The notes under the pieces were generated by a model. That model searched no databases and was not told the origin of the DNA. It saw only the letters and a list, made by a program, of their open reading frames with translations. Shown here piece by piece: positions 1 to 9,093 of a stretch of DNA of 64,000 nucleotides (position 1 is the first letter of the stretch; each line of letters begins with the position of its first letter). The stretch comes from Acidobacteriota bacterium. GTDB lineage: Bacteria; Acidobacteriota; Terriglobia; Terriglobales; Acidobacteriaceae. The stretch is from contig JAJZME010000012.1 in assembly GCA_021803035.1 (NCBI GenBank), positions 1 to 64,000 of the forward strand, written 5' to 3'. A program made the position numbers and the translations under genes.

Positions 1-132
1 TAATGGGAATGGAATTTCGCAGGAAGGCCGTTCCCCGCCTTTCGCCGCATTCGATCACGGTTTTGGTTCTGGTAGTTTGAGCCTGGTACGAGCCCGGGTA
101 GAGAATCTTCGTCGCATTGGAGCCATTGCTTC

Positions 133-1017
133 ATGTTCAAGATTGTGGAAGCCCGCAACGTCGGCCTCAATATCAAGCAGTTCGTTATCGAGGCCCCGCG
201 CATTGCGCGCAAACAGCGGCCGGGACAGTTTGTGATCCTGCGGCTGCATGAGAGGGGTGAGCGCATTCCGCTTACCATCAAATCCTCTGACCCGGCGGCC
301 GGCACGGTCACCCTGGTGGTGCAGGCTGTGGGTAAAACGACTGCACTGATGAGCTGTCTTGAAACCGGCGACGCCATCCTGGATATCGCCGGCCCGCTCG
401 GCCATCCCTCGGAAATCGAGAACTATGGAACGGCGGTGATTCTGGCCGGCAGCGTGGGAACCGCCATGGCGCTGCCCACGGCCAATGCGCTCAAGCAGGC
501 CGGCAACCACGTGATCTTTATCGAGGGAGCGCGCAGCGCCGAGATGGTCATCTTTGAAGGTGAGGTGCGCCAAGCCAGCAACGAGGCTTACATCATGACC
601 GACGATGGCAGTTATGGCGAGCACGGTCTTGTCACCGCCAAACTCAACGAGTTGATTGCCGCCGGGCGCAAGATCGACTTTGTGCTTGCCGTAGGACCGG
701 TGCCCATGATGCGGGCGGTTGCGCGCGTCACCGCGCCGCTGGGCATCAAGACCATGGTCAGCCTGAACTCGATCATGGTGGATGGCACGGGCATGTGCGG
801 CGGCTGCCGAGTGTTGCTGGGCGGGCACAGCAAATTCGCCTGTGTGGACGGGCCGGAGTTCGACGCTTCGCTGGTTGACTTTGACGTCCTCATGCAGCGC
901 AACGCCATGTACCGCGAGAAGGAGTGCGAGTCGCTGCGTCTGTTCAACGAAAACAAGGATGAACAAGTGGCACAGCTCCGCGAGGAACTGGGCACCCTGG
1001 AGAAGCACTATGTCTGA
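133..1017 (+). CDS. NfnA-type FAD/NAD-binding oxidoreductase subunit
   Basis: 294 aa, a member of the sulfide dehydrogenase / dihydroorotate-dehydrogenase-electron-transfer-like family. It has an N-terminal FAD-binding beta-barrel (RPGQFVILRLHE, then RIPLTIKSSD, about residues 35-60), a Rossmann NAD(P) half with a GSVGTA motif near residue 110, and a C-terminal [2Fe-2S] loop: MCGGCR near residue 220 and a further Cys in FACVDGPEF. In the family this small subunit passes electrons between NAD(H) and the partner flavoprotein. The next gene starts inside its last codons (8-base ATGTCTGA overlap), so the two are translationally coupled and probably form an NfnAB/GltBD-like heterodimer. Start ATG 133 is the first Met of the conserved N-terminus; GGAG lies 11 bases upstream. 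Confidence 0.9.
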   Translation: MFKIVEARNVGLNIKQFVIEAPRIARKQRPGQFVILRLHERGERIPLTIKSSDPAAGTVTLVVQAVGKTTALMSCLETGDAILDIAGPLGHPSEIENYGTAVILAGSVGTAMALPTANALKQAGNHVIFIEGARSAEMVIFEGEVRQASNEAYIMTDDGSYGEHGLVTAKLNELIAAGRKIDFVLAVGPVPMMRAVARVTAPLGIKTMVSLNSIMVDGTGMCGGCRVLLGGHSKFACVDGPEFDASLVDFDVLMQRNAMYREKECESLRLFNENKDEQVAQLREELGTLEKHYV

Positions 1018-2503
1018 GAACAGCAAGCTTCCCCATGCTGCGGCAAACTCTCTTCCGCTCAAGGAGCGCATGAAGATCACGCGCACGCACATGCCGGAGC
1101 TTGACGCCGGGGTGCGCAGCCGTAACTTTCAGGAAGTGAACCTGGGCCTGCCGCCTTCGGATGCGCTTACCGAGGCAACGCGCTGTATCGCCTGCGCCAA
1201 GCCCGGCTGCATCGTGCAATGTCCGGTGGGCGTCAAGATCAAGGCGGTGGTCGAGCTTATCTGCGCGGGCGACTACCTGGCCGCGGCGGCCAAGATGCGC
1301 GAAGACAATGCGCTGCCCGCGATCACCGGCCGCGTTTGCCCGCAGGAAAACCAGTGCGAGGGCGGGTGCGTGCTGGGCAGAAAAGGAGCGCCGGTCGCCA
1401 TCGGCAATCTGGAGCGGTTCATTGCCGACTACGAGCGCACCAGCGGAAAGTTGGGACTGCCTGCCATTGATCCGCCCACCGGCAAGAGCGTCGCGATTGT
1501 CGGCAGCGGTCCGGCCGGACTGTCGGCGGCCGGCGACCTGATTCAGAAGGGCCACCGGGTGCGTGTCTTCGAGGCGCTGCACGAACTGGGCGGCGTTCTC
1601 GTCTACGGCATTCCGGAGTTCCGCCTGCCCAAGGCGATCGTGAAAGAGGAAGTGGAGAACCTGCGCCGGATGGGCGTTGAGTTCGAGACCAACGTGATCG
1701 TGGGCAAGAGCGTAACCATAGACGAGCTCATGCAGGACGAGCAATACGACGCGGTCTTCGTCGCTACCGGGGCGGGACTGCCGCAGTTTTTGGGCATACC
1801 CGGCGAGCACTTCAACGGGGTTTACTCCGCCAATGAATTTCTGACGCGCACCAATCTGATGCGCGCCTACCAATTTCCTGCATACGATGAGCCGATCTAT
1901 GACTGCCGCGACCGCGACGTGATTGTGGTGGGCGGCGGCAACACCGCCATGGACGCGGTGCGCACCGCGCGCCGCCTGGGCGCGCGTACGGCTACGCTGG
2001 TTTATCGCCGGTCCGGAGCGGAAATGCCGGCGCGCGCCGAAGAAGTGAAGCACGCGCGCGAAGAGGGCATCGAGTTTCGCATGTTGACCGCCCCGGTCGA
2101 GTTTCTGGGCGACGAAAAGGGCTGGCTGACAGGCGCGCGCTGCGTGCGCATGGAACTGGGCGCGCCTGACGCGAGCGGGCGCCGGCGTCCCGTCCCAATT
2201 GACGGCTCGGAGCACATCCTGCCCGCAAATGTGGCGATCATCGGGGTGGGGACAACCGCCAATCCGCTGATCCAAAGCACCACGCCGGACCTGAAGACCA
2301 ACGCGCGCAACTACATTGTTGCCGATCCGGAGACGATGCGTACGTCCAAACGCGGCGTCTTTGCCGGCGGCGACATCGTAACCGGTTCAGCCACGGTCAT
2401 TCTCGCCATGGGCGCAGGCCGCAAAGCCGCGGCGTCAATCCACGCCTACCTGACCAGCGGCGAGTGGGAGGCAGTCGCAAAGGAGACGGCGGCAAAAGCG
2501 TAG
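1010..2503 (+). CDS. NADPH-dependent glutamate synthase small-subunit-like / NfnB flavoprotein
   Basis: 497 aa, GltD/NfnB family. The N-terminal ferredoxin-like region carries CIACAKPGCIVQCP and CPQENQCEGGC, the cysteines that bind two [4Fe-4S] clusters. A dinucleotide-binding motif (VAIVGSGPAGLSAA) follows near residue 160 and a second one (VIVVGGGNTAMDAVR) near residue 300; the C-terminal GGDIVTGSATVILAMGAGRKAA is the typical FAD-contact end. The reading frame stays open upstream to 782, but the ATG at 1010 gives the normal family length and overlaps the nfnA stop. Without a GltB-like large subunit in view, an Nfn transhydrogenase role (ferredoxin, NADH, NADPH) is more likely than glutamate synthase; that choice is inference. 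Confidence 0.9.
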   Translation: MSENSKLPHAAANSLPLKERMKITRTHMPELDAGVRSRNFQEVNLGLPPSDALTEATRCIACAKPGCIVQCPVGVKIKAVVELICAGDYLAAAAKMREDNALPAITGRVCPQENQCEGGCVLGRKGAPVAIGNLERFIADYERTSGKLGLPAIDPPTGKSVAIVGSGPAGLSAAGDLIQKGHRVRVFEALHELGGVLVYGIPEFRLPKAIVKEEVENLRRMGVEFETNVIVGKSVTIDELMQDEQYDAVFVATGAGLPQFLGIPGEHFNGVYSANEFLTRTNLMRAYQFPAYDEPIYDCRDRDVIVVGGGNTAMDAVRTARRLGARTATLVYRRSGAEMPARAEEVKHAREEGIEFRMLTAPVEFLGDEKGWLTGARCVRMELGAPDASGRRRPVPIDGSEHILPANVAIIGVGTTANPLIQSTTPDLKTNARNYIVADPETMRTSKRGVFAGGDIVTGSATVILAMGAGRKAAASIHAYLTSGEWEAVAKETAAKA

Positions 2504-2552
2504 CTCCGGCTCCCGCTGACATTTTGTGCTTCCTCTGTTCGAATCAATAAAC

Positions 2553-2579
2553 GGCGGCAAGGGCATAACCCCTGCCGCC
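2553..2579. terminator. Bidirectional stem-loop terminator candidate
   Basis: An 11-bp stem with one mismatch (GGCGGCAAGGG / CCCCTGCCGCC) and a CATAA loop sits between convergent genes. On the minus strand it is followed by a T-rich stretch (GTTTATTGATT), which fits termination of the Spy-like gene; the plus-strand T tract is weaker. Confidence 0.6.
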
Positions 2580-2677
2580 AGCGGTCTTTACTTCAAACGT
2601 AGCTCCTCCTCTTTGAATCTCCGCAGCTCTCCGTGATGCAACCCTGCGCACATCACAGAAAGTGAGTGAGCCCGTTG

Positions 2678-3337
2678 CTAATTGCTGCCGCTTCCGGTTC
2701 CTGCGCCTTTGTTTCCAGTGGACGGCGGTGGCGGCGGAGGAGGACTGAACTGTCCGCCAGGTCCCTGCATACGCGCGCCCGGCCCGTGGCCCATCCACTC
2801 CCTGCCTTGCGGCCCGTACATCCGCCCATGCATTCTGCGCATTCCGTGTTCGGCGCGGAAGGTTCTGATCTGCTTCCACTGCTCGGGCGTGAGCTGCATG
2901 CGGATCGCCAGCAGGAAGTCGGCGTTTGCCTTCTCCAGAGCGCCGCGCGCCGCAACCACCTTGTCGATCTGCGCCTCGATCGCCGCCTGATCCGGTGTGT
3001 CGGCGTTCATCAGCGGCTCCATGGCCAGATTGGCCTTTTCCAGGTTGGCCTGCAGATCGATGAGCTTTTCGCGATGGTCATAGAGAATATTGTTCATGGC
3101 CTTCTGCTGCTCGGGCGTGAGCTTCAGCGCCGCCGCAATCCTGGGGTTGTTCCACCAGCGTCCCTGATTGCCGTGGAAGCGGAACGCCCGCTCCATGGGC
3201 GGTTGGTGGGCCACAAATCCAGGTCCGATGCTCCCACCGCGACCCGCGACCTGGGCTGCGGCAGGCAGTCCTGCCGCCAGAAATGCCGCTATACCCGCGG
3301 CTGCAAAGATCAACCGTCCGCCAATTCCTGCCTTCAT
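2678..3337 (-). CDS. Spy/CpxP-like LTXXQ periplasmic protein
   Basis: 219 aa. The signal peptide (residues 1 to about 28, ending AAAQ) predicts export. The mature part has two LTXXQ-type motifs (LTPEQQKAM and LTPEQWKQI) in a long helical region, the hallmark of the Spy/CpxP/zinc-resistance family of periplasmic chaperone-like sensors. The C-terminus is a low-complexity Gly/Pro tail (GPGGQFSPPPPPPPS, then GTGSGSN). A GAGGAGG ribosome site precedes the ATG at good spacing. It is the third gene after an ECF sigma factor and a one-TM protein on the same strand. By family knowledge it would act in envelope stress; that the sigma factor controls it is inference from order. Confidence 0.75.
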   Translation of the reverse strand: MKAGIGGRLIFAAAGIAAFLAAGLPAAAQVAGRGGSIGPGFVAHQPPMERAFRFHGNQGRWWNNPRIAAALKLTPEQQKAMNNILYDHREKLIDLQANLEKANLAMEPLMNADTPDQAAIEAQIDKVVAARGALEKANADFLLAIRMQLTPEQWKQIRTFRAEHGMRRMHGRMYGPQGREWMGHGPGARMQGPGGQFSPPPPPPPSTGNKGAGTGSGSN

Positions 3338-3392
3338 TGCACACTCCTCCTCGGCCCTGTGCGGGCCATTACCTTGTCTGGTGTTGTGACTT

Positions 3393-3854
3393 TTACTGCG
3401 TTCCGCCGTCTTCCATCATCTGCGCCAGCGGCTCCATCGCCGTGGGCACTTCCTGCGATATGTCGCTGTCCACGGTTGCCATCAGGTTGCGGTCCTTCTG
3501 ACGGGCGCGCGCCTGCGCCTCCATTTGCTGCTGCCTGGCCTGCTGCGCCGCGGCAATGCGCGCCGCTTCCTGCTGCCGATGCTGTTCCACCACCCCGCCT
3601 GTTACGCATCCAGCCAGCAGGGCGCATCCCAATACCCAGCTTGCCGCAGGGCGCCAACTCCGTTGCGGGACGATTCTTTCCGCGCTGCGCGGCTGCTTAT
3701 ACGCGGCCTCGCTCCAGGCGTGCACGCTTGACCGGAAGTCCTTCAGCGCCTGCTCCAACACGGAGTCCTGCTCCGGGCTCCGGCTTGCATTCATCAGCGC
3801 GGCCTGCTCATCGCGGCTGGCCGGCTTGTTCCCGAATTGGCCCGTTTCCATCAT
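3393..3854 (-). CDS. Single-pass membrane protein, candidate anti-sigma factor
   Basis: 153 aa, family not recognised. Residues 1-65 are hydrophilic, residues about 68-88 (SWVLGCALLAGCVTGGVVE) form one membrane segment, and then come a Gln/Ala/Arg-rich probable coiled coil (QQEAARIAAAQQARQQQMEAQARARQ split across the region) and an acidic end. Its ATG overlaps the sigma factor stop (ATGA, 3851-3854), so it is translationally coupled. Cytosolic N-terminus plus one TM plus extracytoplasmic helix is the usual topology of an anti-sigma factor, but no zinc-finger (HxxxCxxC) motif is visible. Function assigned from context only. Confidence 0.6.
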   Translation of the reverse strand: MMETGQFGNKPASRDEQAALMNASRSPEQDSVLEQALKDFRSSVHAWSEAAYKQPRSAERIVPQRSWRPAASWVLGCALLAGCVTGGVVEQHRQQEAARIAAAQQARQQQMEAQARARQKDRNLMATVDSDISQEVPTAMEPLAQMMEDGGTQ

Positions 3855-4426
3855 TTCTTACCTCTCAACTCCGCGCGCACCTTGCCCAGCGCCCGTGAAA
3901 GGTGCGCCTTGACCGTGCCCTCGCTTAATCCCGTGGCCTGCGCAATCTCGCTGAGTTCCCGTTCCTCGACGAAGCGCAACAGAAAGATCGATCTCTGCCG
4001 GTCGCTCAAGCGGCTCAATGCCTTCCAGACCCGCGCCACCTGTTCCTTGGCCAGCACCTGCTGCTCCGCCGATCGTTCGTCGCTCGGCAGCCACTCGCTG
4101 GCCTCGTCCAGATCCACGGCGTTGGTCTGTGTCTTGCGCCAGAACTGCAGCCGCCGGTTTCGCCAGTGATCCTTCTCCAGGTTGATGGCGATGCGCATCA
4201 GCCAGGTCATCGGGCTGGATTCGCCTCGAAACCGCGCCCAGTTGCGGTGCGCCTTCAGGAAGCACTCCTGGGTCAGGGTTTCAGCCAGGTCCACGTCGCG
4301 CGTCGAAGCCAGCAGGAACCGGAAAATTTGCCTGCGATGGCTCTCGACAATGGATGCGAACTCCTCTTCGGCAAGCCCTGTCGCCGTGACCGTACTGATT
4401 GGTTCCAATGCTGTTCCGGCCGCCAT
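3851..4426 (-). CDS. ECF-family RNA polymerase sigma factor
   Basis: About 191 aa. Region 2 (RQIFRFLLASTRDVDLAETL, followed by TQECFLKAHRNW and MTWLMRIAINL) and region 4 (LSDRQRSIFLLRFVEE, then EIAQATGLSEGTVKAHLSRAL, a helix-turn-helix) are both clear, with a short linker, as in ECF/sigma-70 group 4. A GTG immediately upstream (4429) could also serve as start; ATG 4426 is chosen as the first Met. No strong ribosome site is seen. It leads a three-gene operon with the one-TM protein and the Spy-like protein, suggesting a sigma/anti-sigma/effector set for envelope stress. Confidence 0.88.
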   Translation of the reverse strand: MAAGTALEPISTVTATGLAEEEFASIVESHRRQIFRFLLASTRDVDLAETLTQECFLKAHRNWARFRGESSPMTWLMRIAINLEKDHWRNRRLQFWRKTQTNAVDLDEASEWLPSDERSAEQQVLAKEQVARVWKALSRLSDRQRSIFLLRFVEERELSEIAQATGLSEGTVKAHLSRALGKVRAELRGKK

Positions 4427-4663
4427 CACTCTGGTAGACGCCCGCTCCGGCAGCGAGTTTACAGCCGCGGCGATTTTTGATCAACATTGCCCGGCAGGCA
4501 GCAGAAAAGCCTTGCGGCAGGAAAGTGCGCCGCAAGCCGGATCGGCGGGCGCCTGTGTGCGGGCCTGAGCTTGTGGCCCAGGAAGGTGGAAGGCAGGAAA
4601 TGCGGCGCCGGAACCGGGCTGCACGTAGCCCTTTTGCGGCCATCGGCTACCATCAGAGCATCT

Positions 4664-5485
4664 ATGAAAGCCAAGGCCAGGCTCGGGCAGAATTTTCTCG
4701 TCGACAGGCAGGCCACCGGCCGCATCGTGGCTGCCTTGGGGGATATCGAGGGCCGCGCGGTGGTCGAGATCGGGCCAGGGCGAGGCGCCATCACCGGGGC
4801 GCTGTCCGCCCGCGCCGGCCGGGTGCTGGCGATTGAGCTTGATCGCGAGCTAGCCGAGGGCCTGCGCGGGCAATTTCCGCCCGATCATGTCACGGTTGTC
4901 GAGCAGGACGTGCTCGCTTTCGACTTTCAGGCCGCCTGCGCGCAGTTTTCCCCCTCCTTGACCGGCGGCCGGCTGCGGGTGGTGGGCAACCTGCCTTACT
5001 ACATCACCTCGCCCATCCTGCTGAAGCTGGCGGCCAGCCACGCCGCGCTTGATCTGGCTGTATTGATGGTGCAGCGCGAGGTAGCCGACCGCATCGTTGC
5101 GCCGGCCGGTTCGCGCGATTATGGCCTGCTCTCGGTCACGATGCAGATGTACGGCCCGGTGGAGAAGTTGTTTACGCTGCCGCCGTCCGCGTTTTCCCCG
5201 CCGCCGGAGGTTCATTCCACGGTCTTCCGCTGGCGATTTGCGCCGCGTTTTGACGAACTGGGCGTTCCAGAGCGCGATTTTCTCCGCTTTGTGCGTGCCG
5301 CGTTCGCGCAGAAGCGCAAAACCCTGGTCAACAATCTGCGCGCTGCCGGCATTGCACCGGGAGCGGCGGCCGCCGCGCTCCCCGCCGCGGCCATTTCCCC
5401 GCAAGCCCGCGCCGAGGCCGTGCCGCTCGAAGCGCTGGCCGCGCTTTGGCGCTCTTTGCGGGCGGCCGACGCCCTGCCTTCCTGA
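4664..5485 (+). CDS. rsmA: 16S rRNA (adenine1518/1519-N6)-dimethyltransferase
   Basis: 273 aa, RsmA/KsgA. It uses S-adenosylmethionine to dimethylate two adjacent adenines in the 3'-terminal helix of 16S rRNA during small-subunit maturation. Visible features are the KARLGQNFLVD N-terminus, the SAM motif VVEIGPGRGAITGAL near residue 33, and the catalytic NLPYYITSPI motif near residue 110. The C-terminal half has PPSAFSPPPEVHST and FVRAAFAQKRKTLVNNL, both typical. The frame is open back to 4487, but KAKARLGQNF at ATG 4664 is the family start. It diverges from the sigma operon across about 235 bases. Confidence 0.95.
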   Translation: MKAKARLGQNFLVDRQATGRIVAALGDIEGRAVVEIGPGRGAITGALSARAGRVLAIELDRELAEGLRGQFPPDHVTVVEQDVLAFDFQAACAQFSPSLTGGRLRVVGNLPYYITSPILLKLAASHAALDLAVLMVQREVADRIVAPAGSRDYGLLSVTMQMYGPVEKLFTLPPSAFSPPPEVHSTVFRWRFAPRFDELGVPERDFLRFVRAAFAQKRKTLVNNLRAAGIAPGAAAAALPAAAISPQARAEAVPLEALAALWRSLRAADALPS

Positions 5486-5580
5486 ATGGGTGTCCGAATT
5501 CCCGGGCTAGCCGAAGGCACAGCTTGCCGTATGGGGCAATTGGGGGTATTCTCGCCATCGCTGGCAATGGGAGGACGAGC

Positions 5581-5928
5581 ATGAGTCCTGTACACAGCAA
5601 AAGGGCGGCCTCAGCCTTGGCGGCGATGGCGCTGGCGGTAGCCTTGGCGGCCGCGGCGCCTAAAACCGAAGCCAAAAAGCAGATCCACGGAGAAGGCTGC
5701 GTCCAGACCGGTGTCCAGCCGCATTGCCTGGTGCTGAGAGATCTGAAGAGCGGCCATCTGTATGATCTGCTGTTTAAAGGCGTTAGGCCGCCAGCCGGCC
5801 TGGGTATCGAATTCACCGGCGTGCTCCATACGGGGCCGAGCAACTGTATGCAGGGCATCCCCATCGACGTGACCGTCTGGGCGCATAAGGCCTCTCTGAA
5901 GTGCGCCCCGGGACAGGCGGGCAAATAG
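5581..5928 (+). CDS. Small exported cysteine-containing protein, function unknown
   Basis: 115 aa. A signal peptide of about 30 residues (KRAASALAAMALAVALAAAA) is followed by a mature domain of about 85 residues with four Cys (in EGCVQTG, PHCLVL, SNCMQG and KCAPGQ), which could form two disulfides after export. Alternating hydrophobic residues (HCLVLRDLKSGHLYDLLF, IEFTGVLHTG) suggest a small beta-barrel or OB-like fold. GGGAGG precedes the ATG at 5581. No family is recognised with certainty; small exported proteins of this type are common in Acidobacteriota (general impression, not a search). Confidence 0.65.
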   Translation: MSPVHSKRAASALAAMALAVALAAAAPKTEAKKQIHGEGCVQTGVQPHCLVLRDLKSGHLYDLLFKGVRPPAGLGIEFTGVLHTGPSNCMQGIPIDVTVWAHKASLKCAPGQAGK

Positions 5929-6096
5929 CGACACAGACACAGGACTTGCGCGCCTGCTTCTTCCAGCCCCGCGACGGCCGGGCGCGGGACAGGTAAGCTA
6001 TTCGTAGGAGCGTTGTCGACGACGCAGTGCGCGAGTGGTCCTGAAACAAGGTTGGAAGCCCAGCGAACCCCCAGCGCATCTTTAAGTAAGGAAGCG

Positions 6097-7371
6097 ATGT
6101 CTACCACCGAGCAAGCCCGCCAACACGCCTTTGAGCAGACCTTGCTGAGCGCCCGCCACACCATGGTGCTAAGCGAGATTCTCAAGCTTGCCGTGGATAG
6201 CTTCCGCGCCGGCAAGACGCGCTTTGTACTCACTGCGCTGGGCATGGTCATCGGCACCGCCTCCGTCATCCTGGTGGTGACCATCGGGCTGACCGGCAAG
6301 CACTATATCCTCCAGGAACTCCAGAAAATCGAGACCAACTCTGTTGAAGTGGAGTACGCCGGCGCAGGCAGCACGCCCACCGAGCACGTTACCTACAACG
6401 ACTATCTGACGCCGGATGACGAGAAGGCTGTGGTCCAGCAGATGCCCAACGTGATGTACTCCTCGCCGGTTCTGCCCATGCACGAACCCATCAACTTCGG
6501 CGGGGGGGTGGTCAAGGAGACGCTGGTGCTGGGCGTAAGCCCGCAGTACCGCTACATCCGCAACCTGCTGGTGCCGGCGGGCCGTTTTTTTGACCAGACC
6601 GATGCGACGGCCCACCTCAAGTGCGCCGTGGTCAGCACGGACTTTGCCATCGAGCGTTACGGCAGCATCGACCAGGCCGTTGGCCAGACCTTCGAGATCA
6701 GCGGGTTGCCGTTCACCATCATCGGCGTCTTCAAGGAAAGCGTGAATGACTTTGGCGAGTCCGAAATTGCCAACAAAACCATCCTGCTCCCGTATACGGT
6801 GGCGCGGTACTTTTCGGGGACCGACAGGGTGAAGCAGATCTACTTTTCCATGCGCAGCATGGGCGAGGTGCCCGACGCCGCCAAGGAGATCGTGCGCATT
6901 ATCGAATCGCGCCACCGGCCCGGCGCGGTGTATAAGGCTCAGACGCTCAAAACGCTGCTTACCACAGCGGCTACCATCTCCGATTATCTGACTGCCGTGC
7001 TGGTGCTGGTGGCCGCCGTTACGCTGGCCGTGGGCGGCGTGGGCATCATGAACATCATGCTGGCCAACGTGCGTTCCCGGGTCCGCGAGATCGGCATTCG
7101 CAAGGCGCTGGGCGCCACGCGCCGCGAGATCAAGCTGCAGTTTCTGGCTGAATCCGTCATTATCTCGTTGGCTGGCGGGGTCGTAGGCACCGTCGTCGGC
7201 CTGGCTCTGCCGATTTCCATCCGCTTCTTTACCCACTACCACCTGCCCATTTCCAAGATCTCCGTCCTGATCGCTCTGAGCGCGGCTACCCTGGTGGGCA
7301 TTGTCTTTGGCACCGCTCCGGCGACCCGCGCCGCGCAGATGGACCCTGTGGAATCATTGAAGTACGAGTAA
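6097..7371 (+). CDS. MacB-like ABC transporter permease (FtsX domain)
   Basis: 424 aa. TM1 lies near residues 45-67 (VLTALGMVIGTASVILVVTI), then comes a periplasmic MacB core domain of about 230 residues, then three C-terminal TM segments of the FtsX type starting near residue 295 (AVLVLVAAVTLAVGGVGIMNIMLANV, quoted in part) with REIGIRKALGATRREI, the cytosolic loop that contacts the ATPase. The start at ATG 6097 has GGA spacing and sits 28 codons inside the longer open frame. No ABC ATPase or MacA-type adaptor gene lies next to it, so it must work with one encoded elsewhere or be an orphan. The substrate cannot be told. Confidence 0.85.
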   Translation: MSTTEQARQHAFEQTLLSARHTMVLSEILKLAVDSFRAGKTRFVLTALGMVIGTASVILVVTIGLTGKHYILQELQKIETNSVEVEYAGAGSTPTEHVTYNDYLTPDDEKAVVQQMPNVMYSSPVLPMHEPINFGGGVVKETLVLGVSPQYRYIRNLLVPAGRFFDQTDATAHLKCAVVSTDFAIERYGSIDQAVGQTFEISGLPFTIIGVFKESVNDFGESEIANKTILLPYTVARYFSGTDRVKQIYFSMRSMGEVPDAAKEIVRIIESRHRPGAVYKAQTLKTLLTTAATISDYLTAVLVLVAAVTLAVGGVGIMNIMLANVRSRVREIGIRKALGATRREIKLQFLAESVIISLAGGVVGTVVGLALPISIRFFTHYHLPISKISVLIALSAATLVGIVFGTAPATRAAQMDPVESLKYE

Positions 7372-7487
7372 AGGCCGCTCATTCGCTGCGGGGGAATCGC
7401 AAATCCGGCGGGACCGAAAACGAGGATTCCGGGCCGGAACTCATCGCATTTCCACGCGCGGCAATGCCGCGGGGAAGGTTTTTGCCG

Positions 7488-7685
7488 TCAGCGACTGGCG
7501 GCGCGATCAGCAGCCCGCTCGGGAATCAAAACCGGGATTCCGTCCAGAACCAAATACACTCGGCCGCAGCCGGCGCAAGCTATTTGCTTGTCTTCAAGCT
7601 GCAAGTCGCGCTGGCAGACAGGGCAGGCCAGTTGCTCCAGGATGCTGGGGTCGAACGCGGCAGGCGGGCTGGAATGGGAAGGCAT
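7488..7685 (-). CDS. Trm112-family small zinc-ribbon protein
   Basis: 65 aa. ILEQLACPVCQRDLQL and IACAGCGRVYLVLDGIPVLIPE give the C-x2-C ... C-x2-C zinc ribbon and the PVL ending of the Trm112/YcaR family. In eukaryotes and archaea Trm112 activates methyltransferases; in bacteria small homologues often sit with lipid A or cell-envelope genes and their partner is unclear. It starts 11 bases after the plsX stop, so it is the last gene of the yceD-rpmF-plsX cluster. Confidence 0.85.
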   Translation of the reverse strand: MPSHSSPPAAFDPSILEQLACPVCQRDLQLEDKQIACAGCGRVYLVLDGIPVLIPERAADRAASR

Positions 7686-7696
7686 GAAGCGGCGGC

Positions 7697-8749
7697 TCAG
7701 TGGATTGTGGCGTCGGAAGCGGCTTCGTGCGCGGTTGAGCCGTGTTTGTGGCGGCCGGAGAACTCGTTTTCGATGCGGTCGAGCGTGCCGGCGCGCGCGA
7801 ACTCATAGGCTACGCGGATGCCGTTGAAGATCGCGTTGTCGTTCGAGGAGCCGTGGCCGATGATGCACACCCCGCGTACGCCCAGCAGCGGTGCGCCGCC
7901 ATATTCGGTGTAATCCAGCCTGCGGCGAAAGTCGTTAAAGGCCCGCCGCGAAAGCAGCGCACCCACCTGCGCCGTGACCGTGCGCGTGAGCGACTCGCGC
8001 AGCACGTCGCGGACAAAGCGGCCGATGCCTTCGCTGGTCTTCAGCGCCACATTGCCGACAAAGCCGTCACACACAATCACGTCGGCGTTGCCGTTGAAGA
8101 TGTCGCGGCCTTCTACGTTGCCGATAAAGTGCAAAGGCAGTGCCTTGAGCAGCGCGAATGCTTCGCGGGTGAGTTCGTTGCCCTTGGTTTCTTCTTCGCC
8201 AATGGAGAGCAAACCTACGCGTGGCTTGTGAATCTTCAGCACGCTGCGCGCGTACATCTCGCCCATCACGGCAAACTGTTCCAGGTTATGCGCCTTGCAG
8301 TCCACATTGGCGCCCACATCCAGAAGCACGCACGGATTGCCCTTGGAAGTGGGCATGGGCGTGGCCAGTGCCGGCCGGTCCACGCCAGGCATGGCACCGA
8401 GCACCATCTTGGCGGTGGCCATGGCAGCGCCGGTATTGCCGGCGGTCACAAAGCCCGCGGCCTCGCCTTCGCGCACCAGCTTCAGCCCCACGCGCATGGA
8501 ACTGTCCTTCTTACTGCGCAGCGACTGCACGGCCTTCTCGCCCATCCCGATGCGCTCGGAGGCATGATGGATGACGATCGGCAGATCCTCATTTTCCAGG
8601 TGCTCATCGAGCAAGTCGCGCAACTCCGGCGCCGGCCCCACCAGGTGGACCCGGACGGGCAGCGCGCGGCAGGCGAGAATTGCTCCGCGGATCTCGGGCT
8701 CCGGAGCTTTATCGGAGCCTACTGCGTCAAGCACGATGTCGGTAAACAT
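7697..8749 (-). CDS. plsX: Phosphate acyltransferase PlsX
   Basis: 350 aa. PlsX makes acyl-phosphate from acyl-ACP and phosphate for phospholipid synthesis at the inner membrane. The sequence begins [19 protein letters not shown] (family normal: IALDAMGGDxAP), contains [12 protein letters not shown] near residue 95 and [14 protein letters not shown] near residue 240. The open frame extends 42 codons further, but that part is rpmF overlap and not conserved; ATG 8749 is used. It lies 13 bases after rpmF, the common bacterial rpmF-plsX arrangement. Confidence 0.95.
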   Translation of the reverse strand: MFTDIVLDAVGSDKAPEPEIRGAILACRALPVRVHLVGPAPELRDLLDEHLENEDLPIVIHHASERIGMGEKAVQSLRSKKDSSMRVGLKLVREGEAAGFVTAGNTGAAMATAKMVLGAMPGVDRPALATPMPTSKGNPCVLLDVGANVDCKAHNLEQFAVMGEMYARSVLKIHKPRVGLLSIGEEETKGNELTREAFALLKALPLHFIGNVEGRDIFNGNADVIVCDGFVGNVALKTSEGIGRFVRDVLRESLTRTVTAQVGALLSRRAFNDFRRRLDYTEYGGAPLLGVRGVCIIGHGSSNDNAIFNGIRVAYEFARAGTLDRIENEFSGRHKHGSTAHEAASDATIH

Positions 8750-8762
8750 GGCCGCGGGGTGA

Positions 8763-8948
8763 TTACTTGCTTTCTTCCGCCTCGCCGTAGCTGCGGCTCC
8801 GGTAGGTCTTGCACTTCGGGCAGGCGCGGTGAGGCAGCTTCTTTTCGTGGCAGTTAGGACATTCCGACAGGCCATTGGCGGTCAGGAAGTCGTGCGAACG
8901 GCGGTTGGCGGTGCGGCGCGAGGAGTGGCGCCTTTTCGGATTCGGCAT
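8763..8948 (-). CDS. rpmF: 50S ribosomal protein L32
   Basis: 61 aa. [20 protein letters not shown] is the conserved L32 start, and [17 protein letters not shown] gives the four zinc-ligand cysteines (C-x2-C ... C-x2-C), so this is the zinc-binding paralogue type. The frame is open to 9080 but the MPNPKRR start at 8948 is unambiguous. Placed between yceD and plsX as in many bacteria. Confidence 0.96.
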   Translation of the reverse strand: MPNPKRRHSSRRTANRRSHDFLTANGLSECPNCHEKKLPHRACPKCKTYRSRSYGEAEESK

Positions 8949-9093
8949 GGTGCAATTCCTTTCGTCTCTTCGCCGCGCGAACCTCCATCTCCCTGGGGGC
9001 AACGACCGGCAGGGTGAGTCGCTTGGCTTTAGCCGGCTTTCAGGCTGCCCTGGTTTGCGGCAGCGCTCCCTTACGTTCACGGGGGCTCGGCGA

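Noticed and set aside
1-132. Gene fragment at the window start
   Set aside because: The first 132 bases show no reading frame with recognisable features; probably leader of the NfnA gene.
7457-7471. Hairpin CGCGGC-AAT-GCCGCG between the permease and trm112 genes
   Set aside because: Only 6 bp with no adjacent T tract; too weak to call a terminator.
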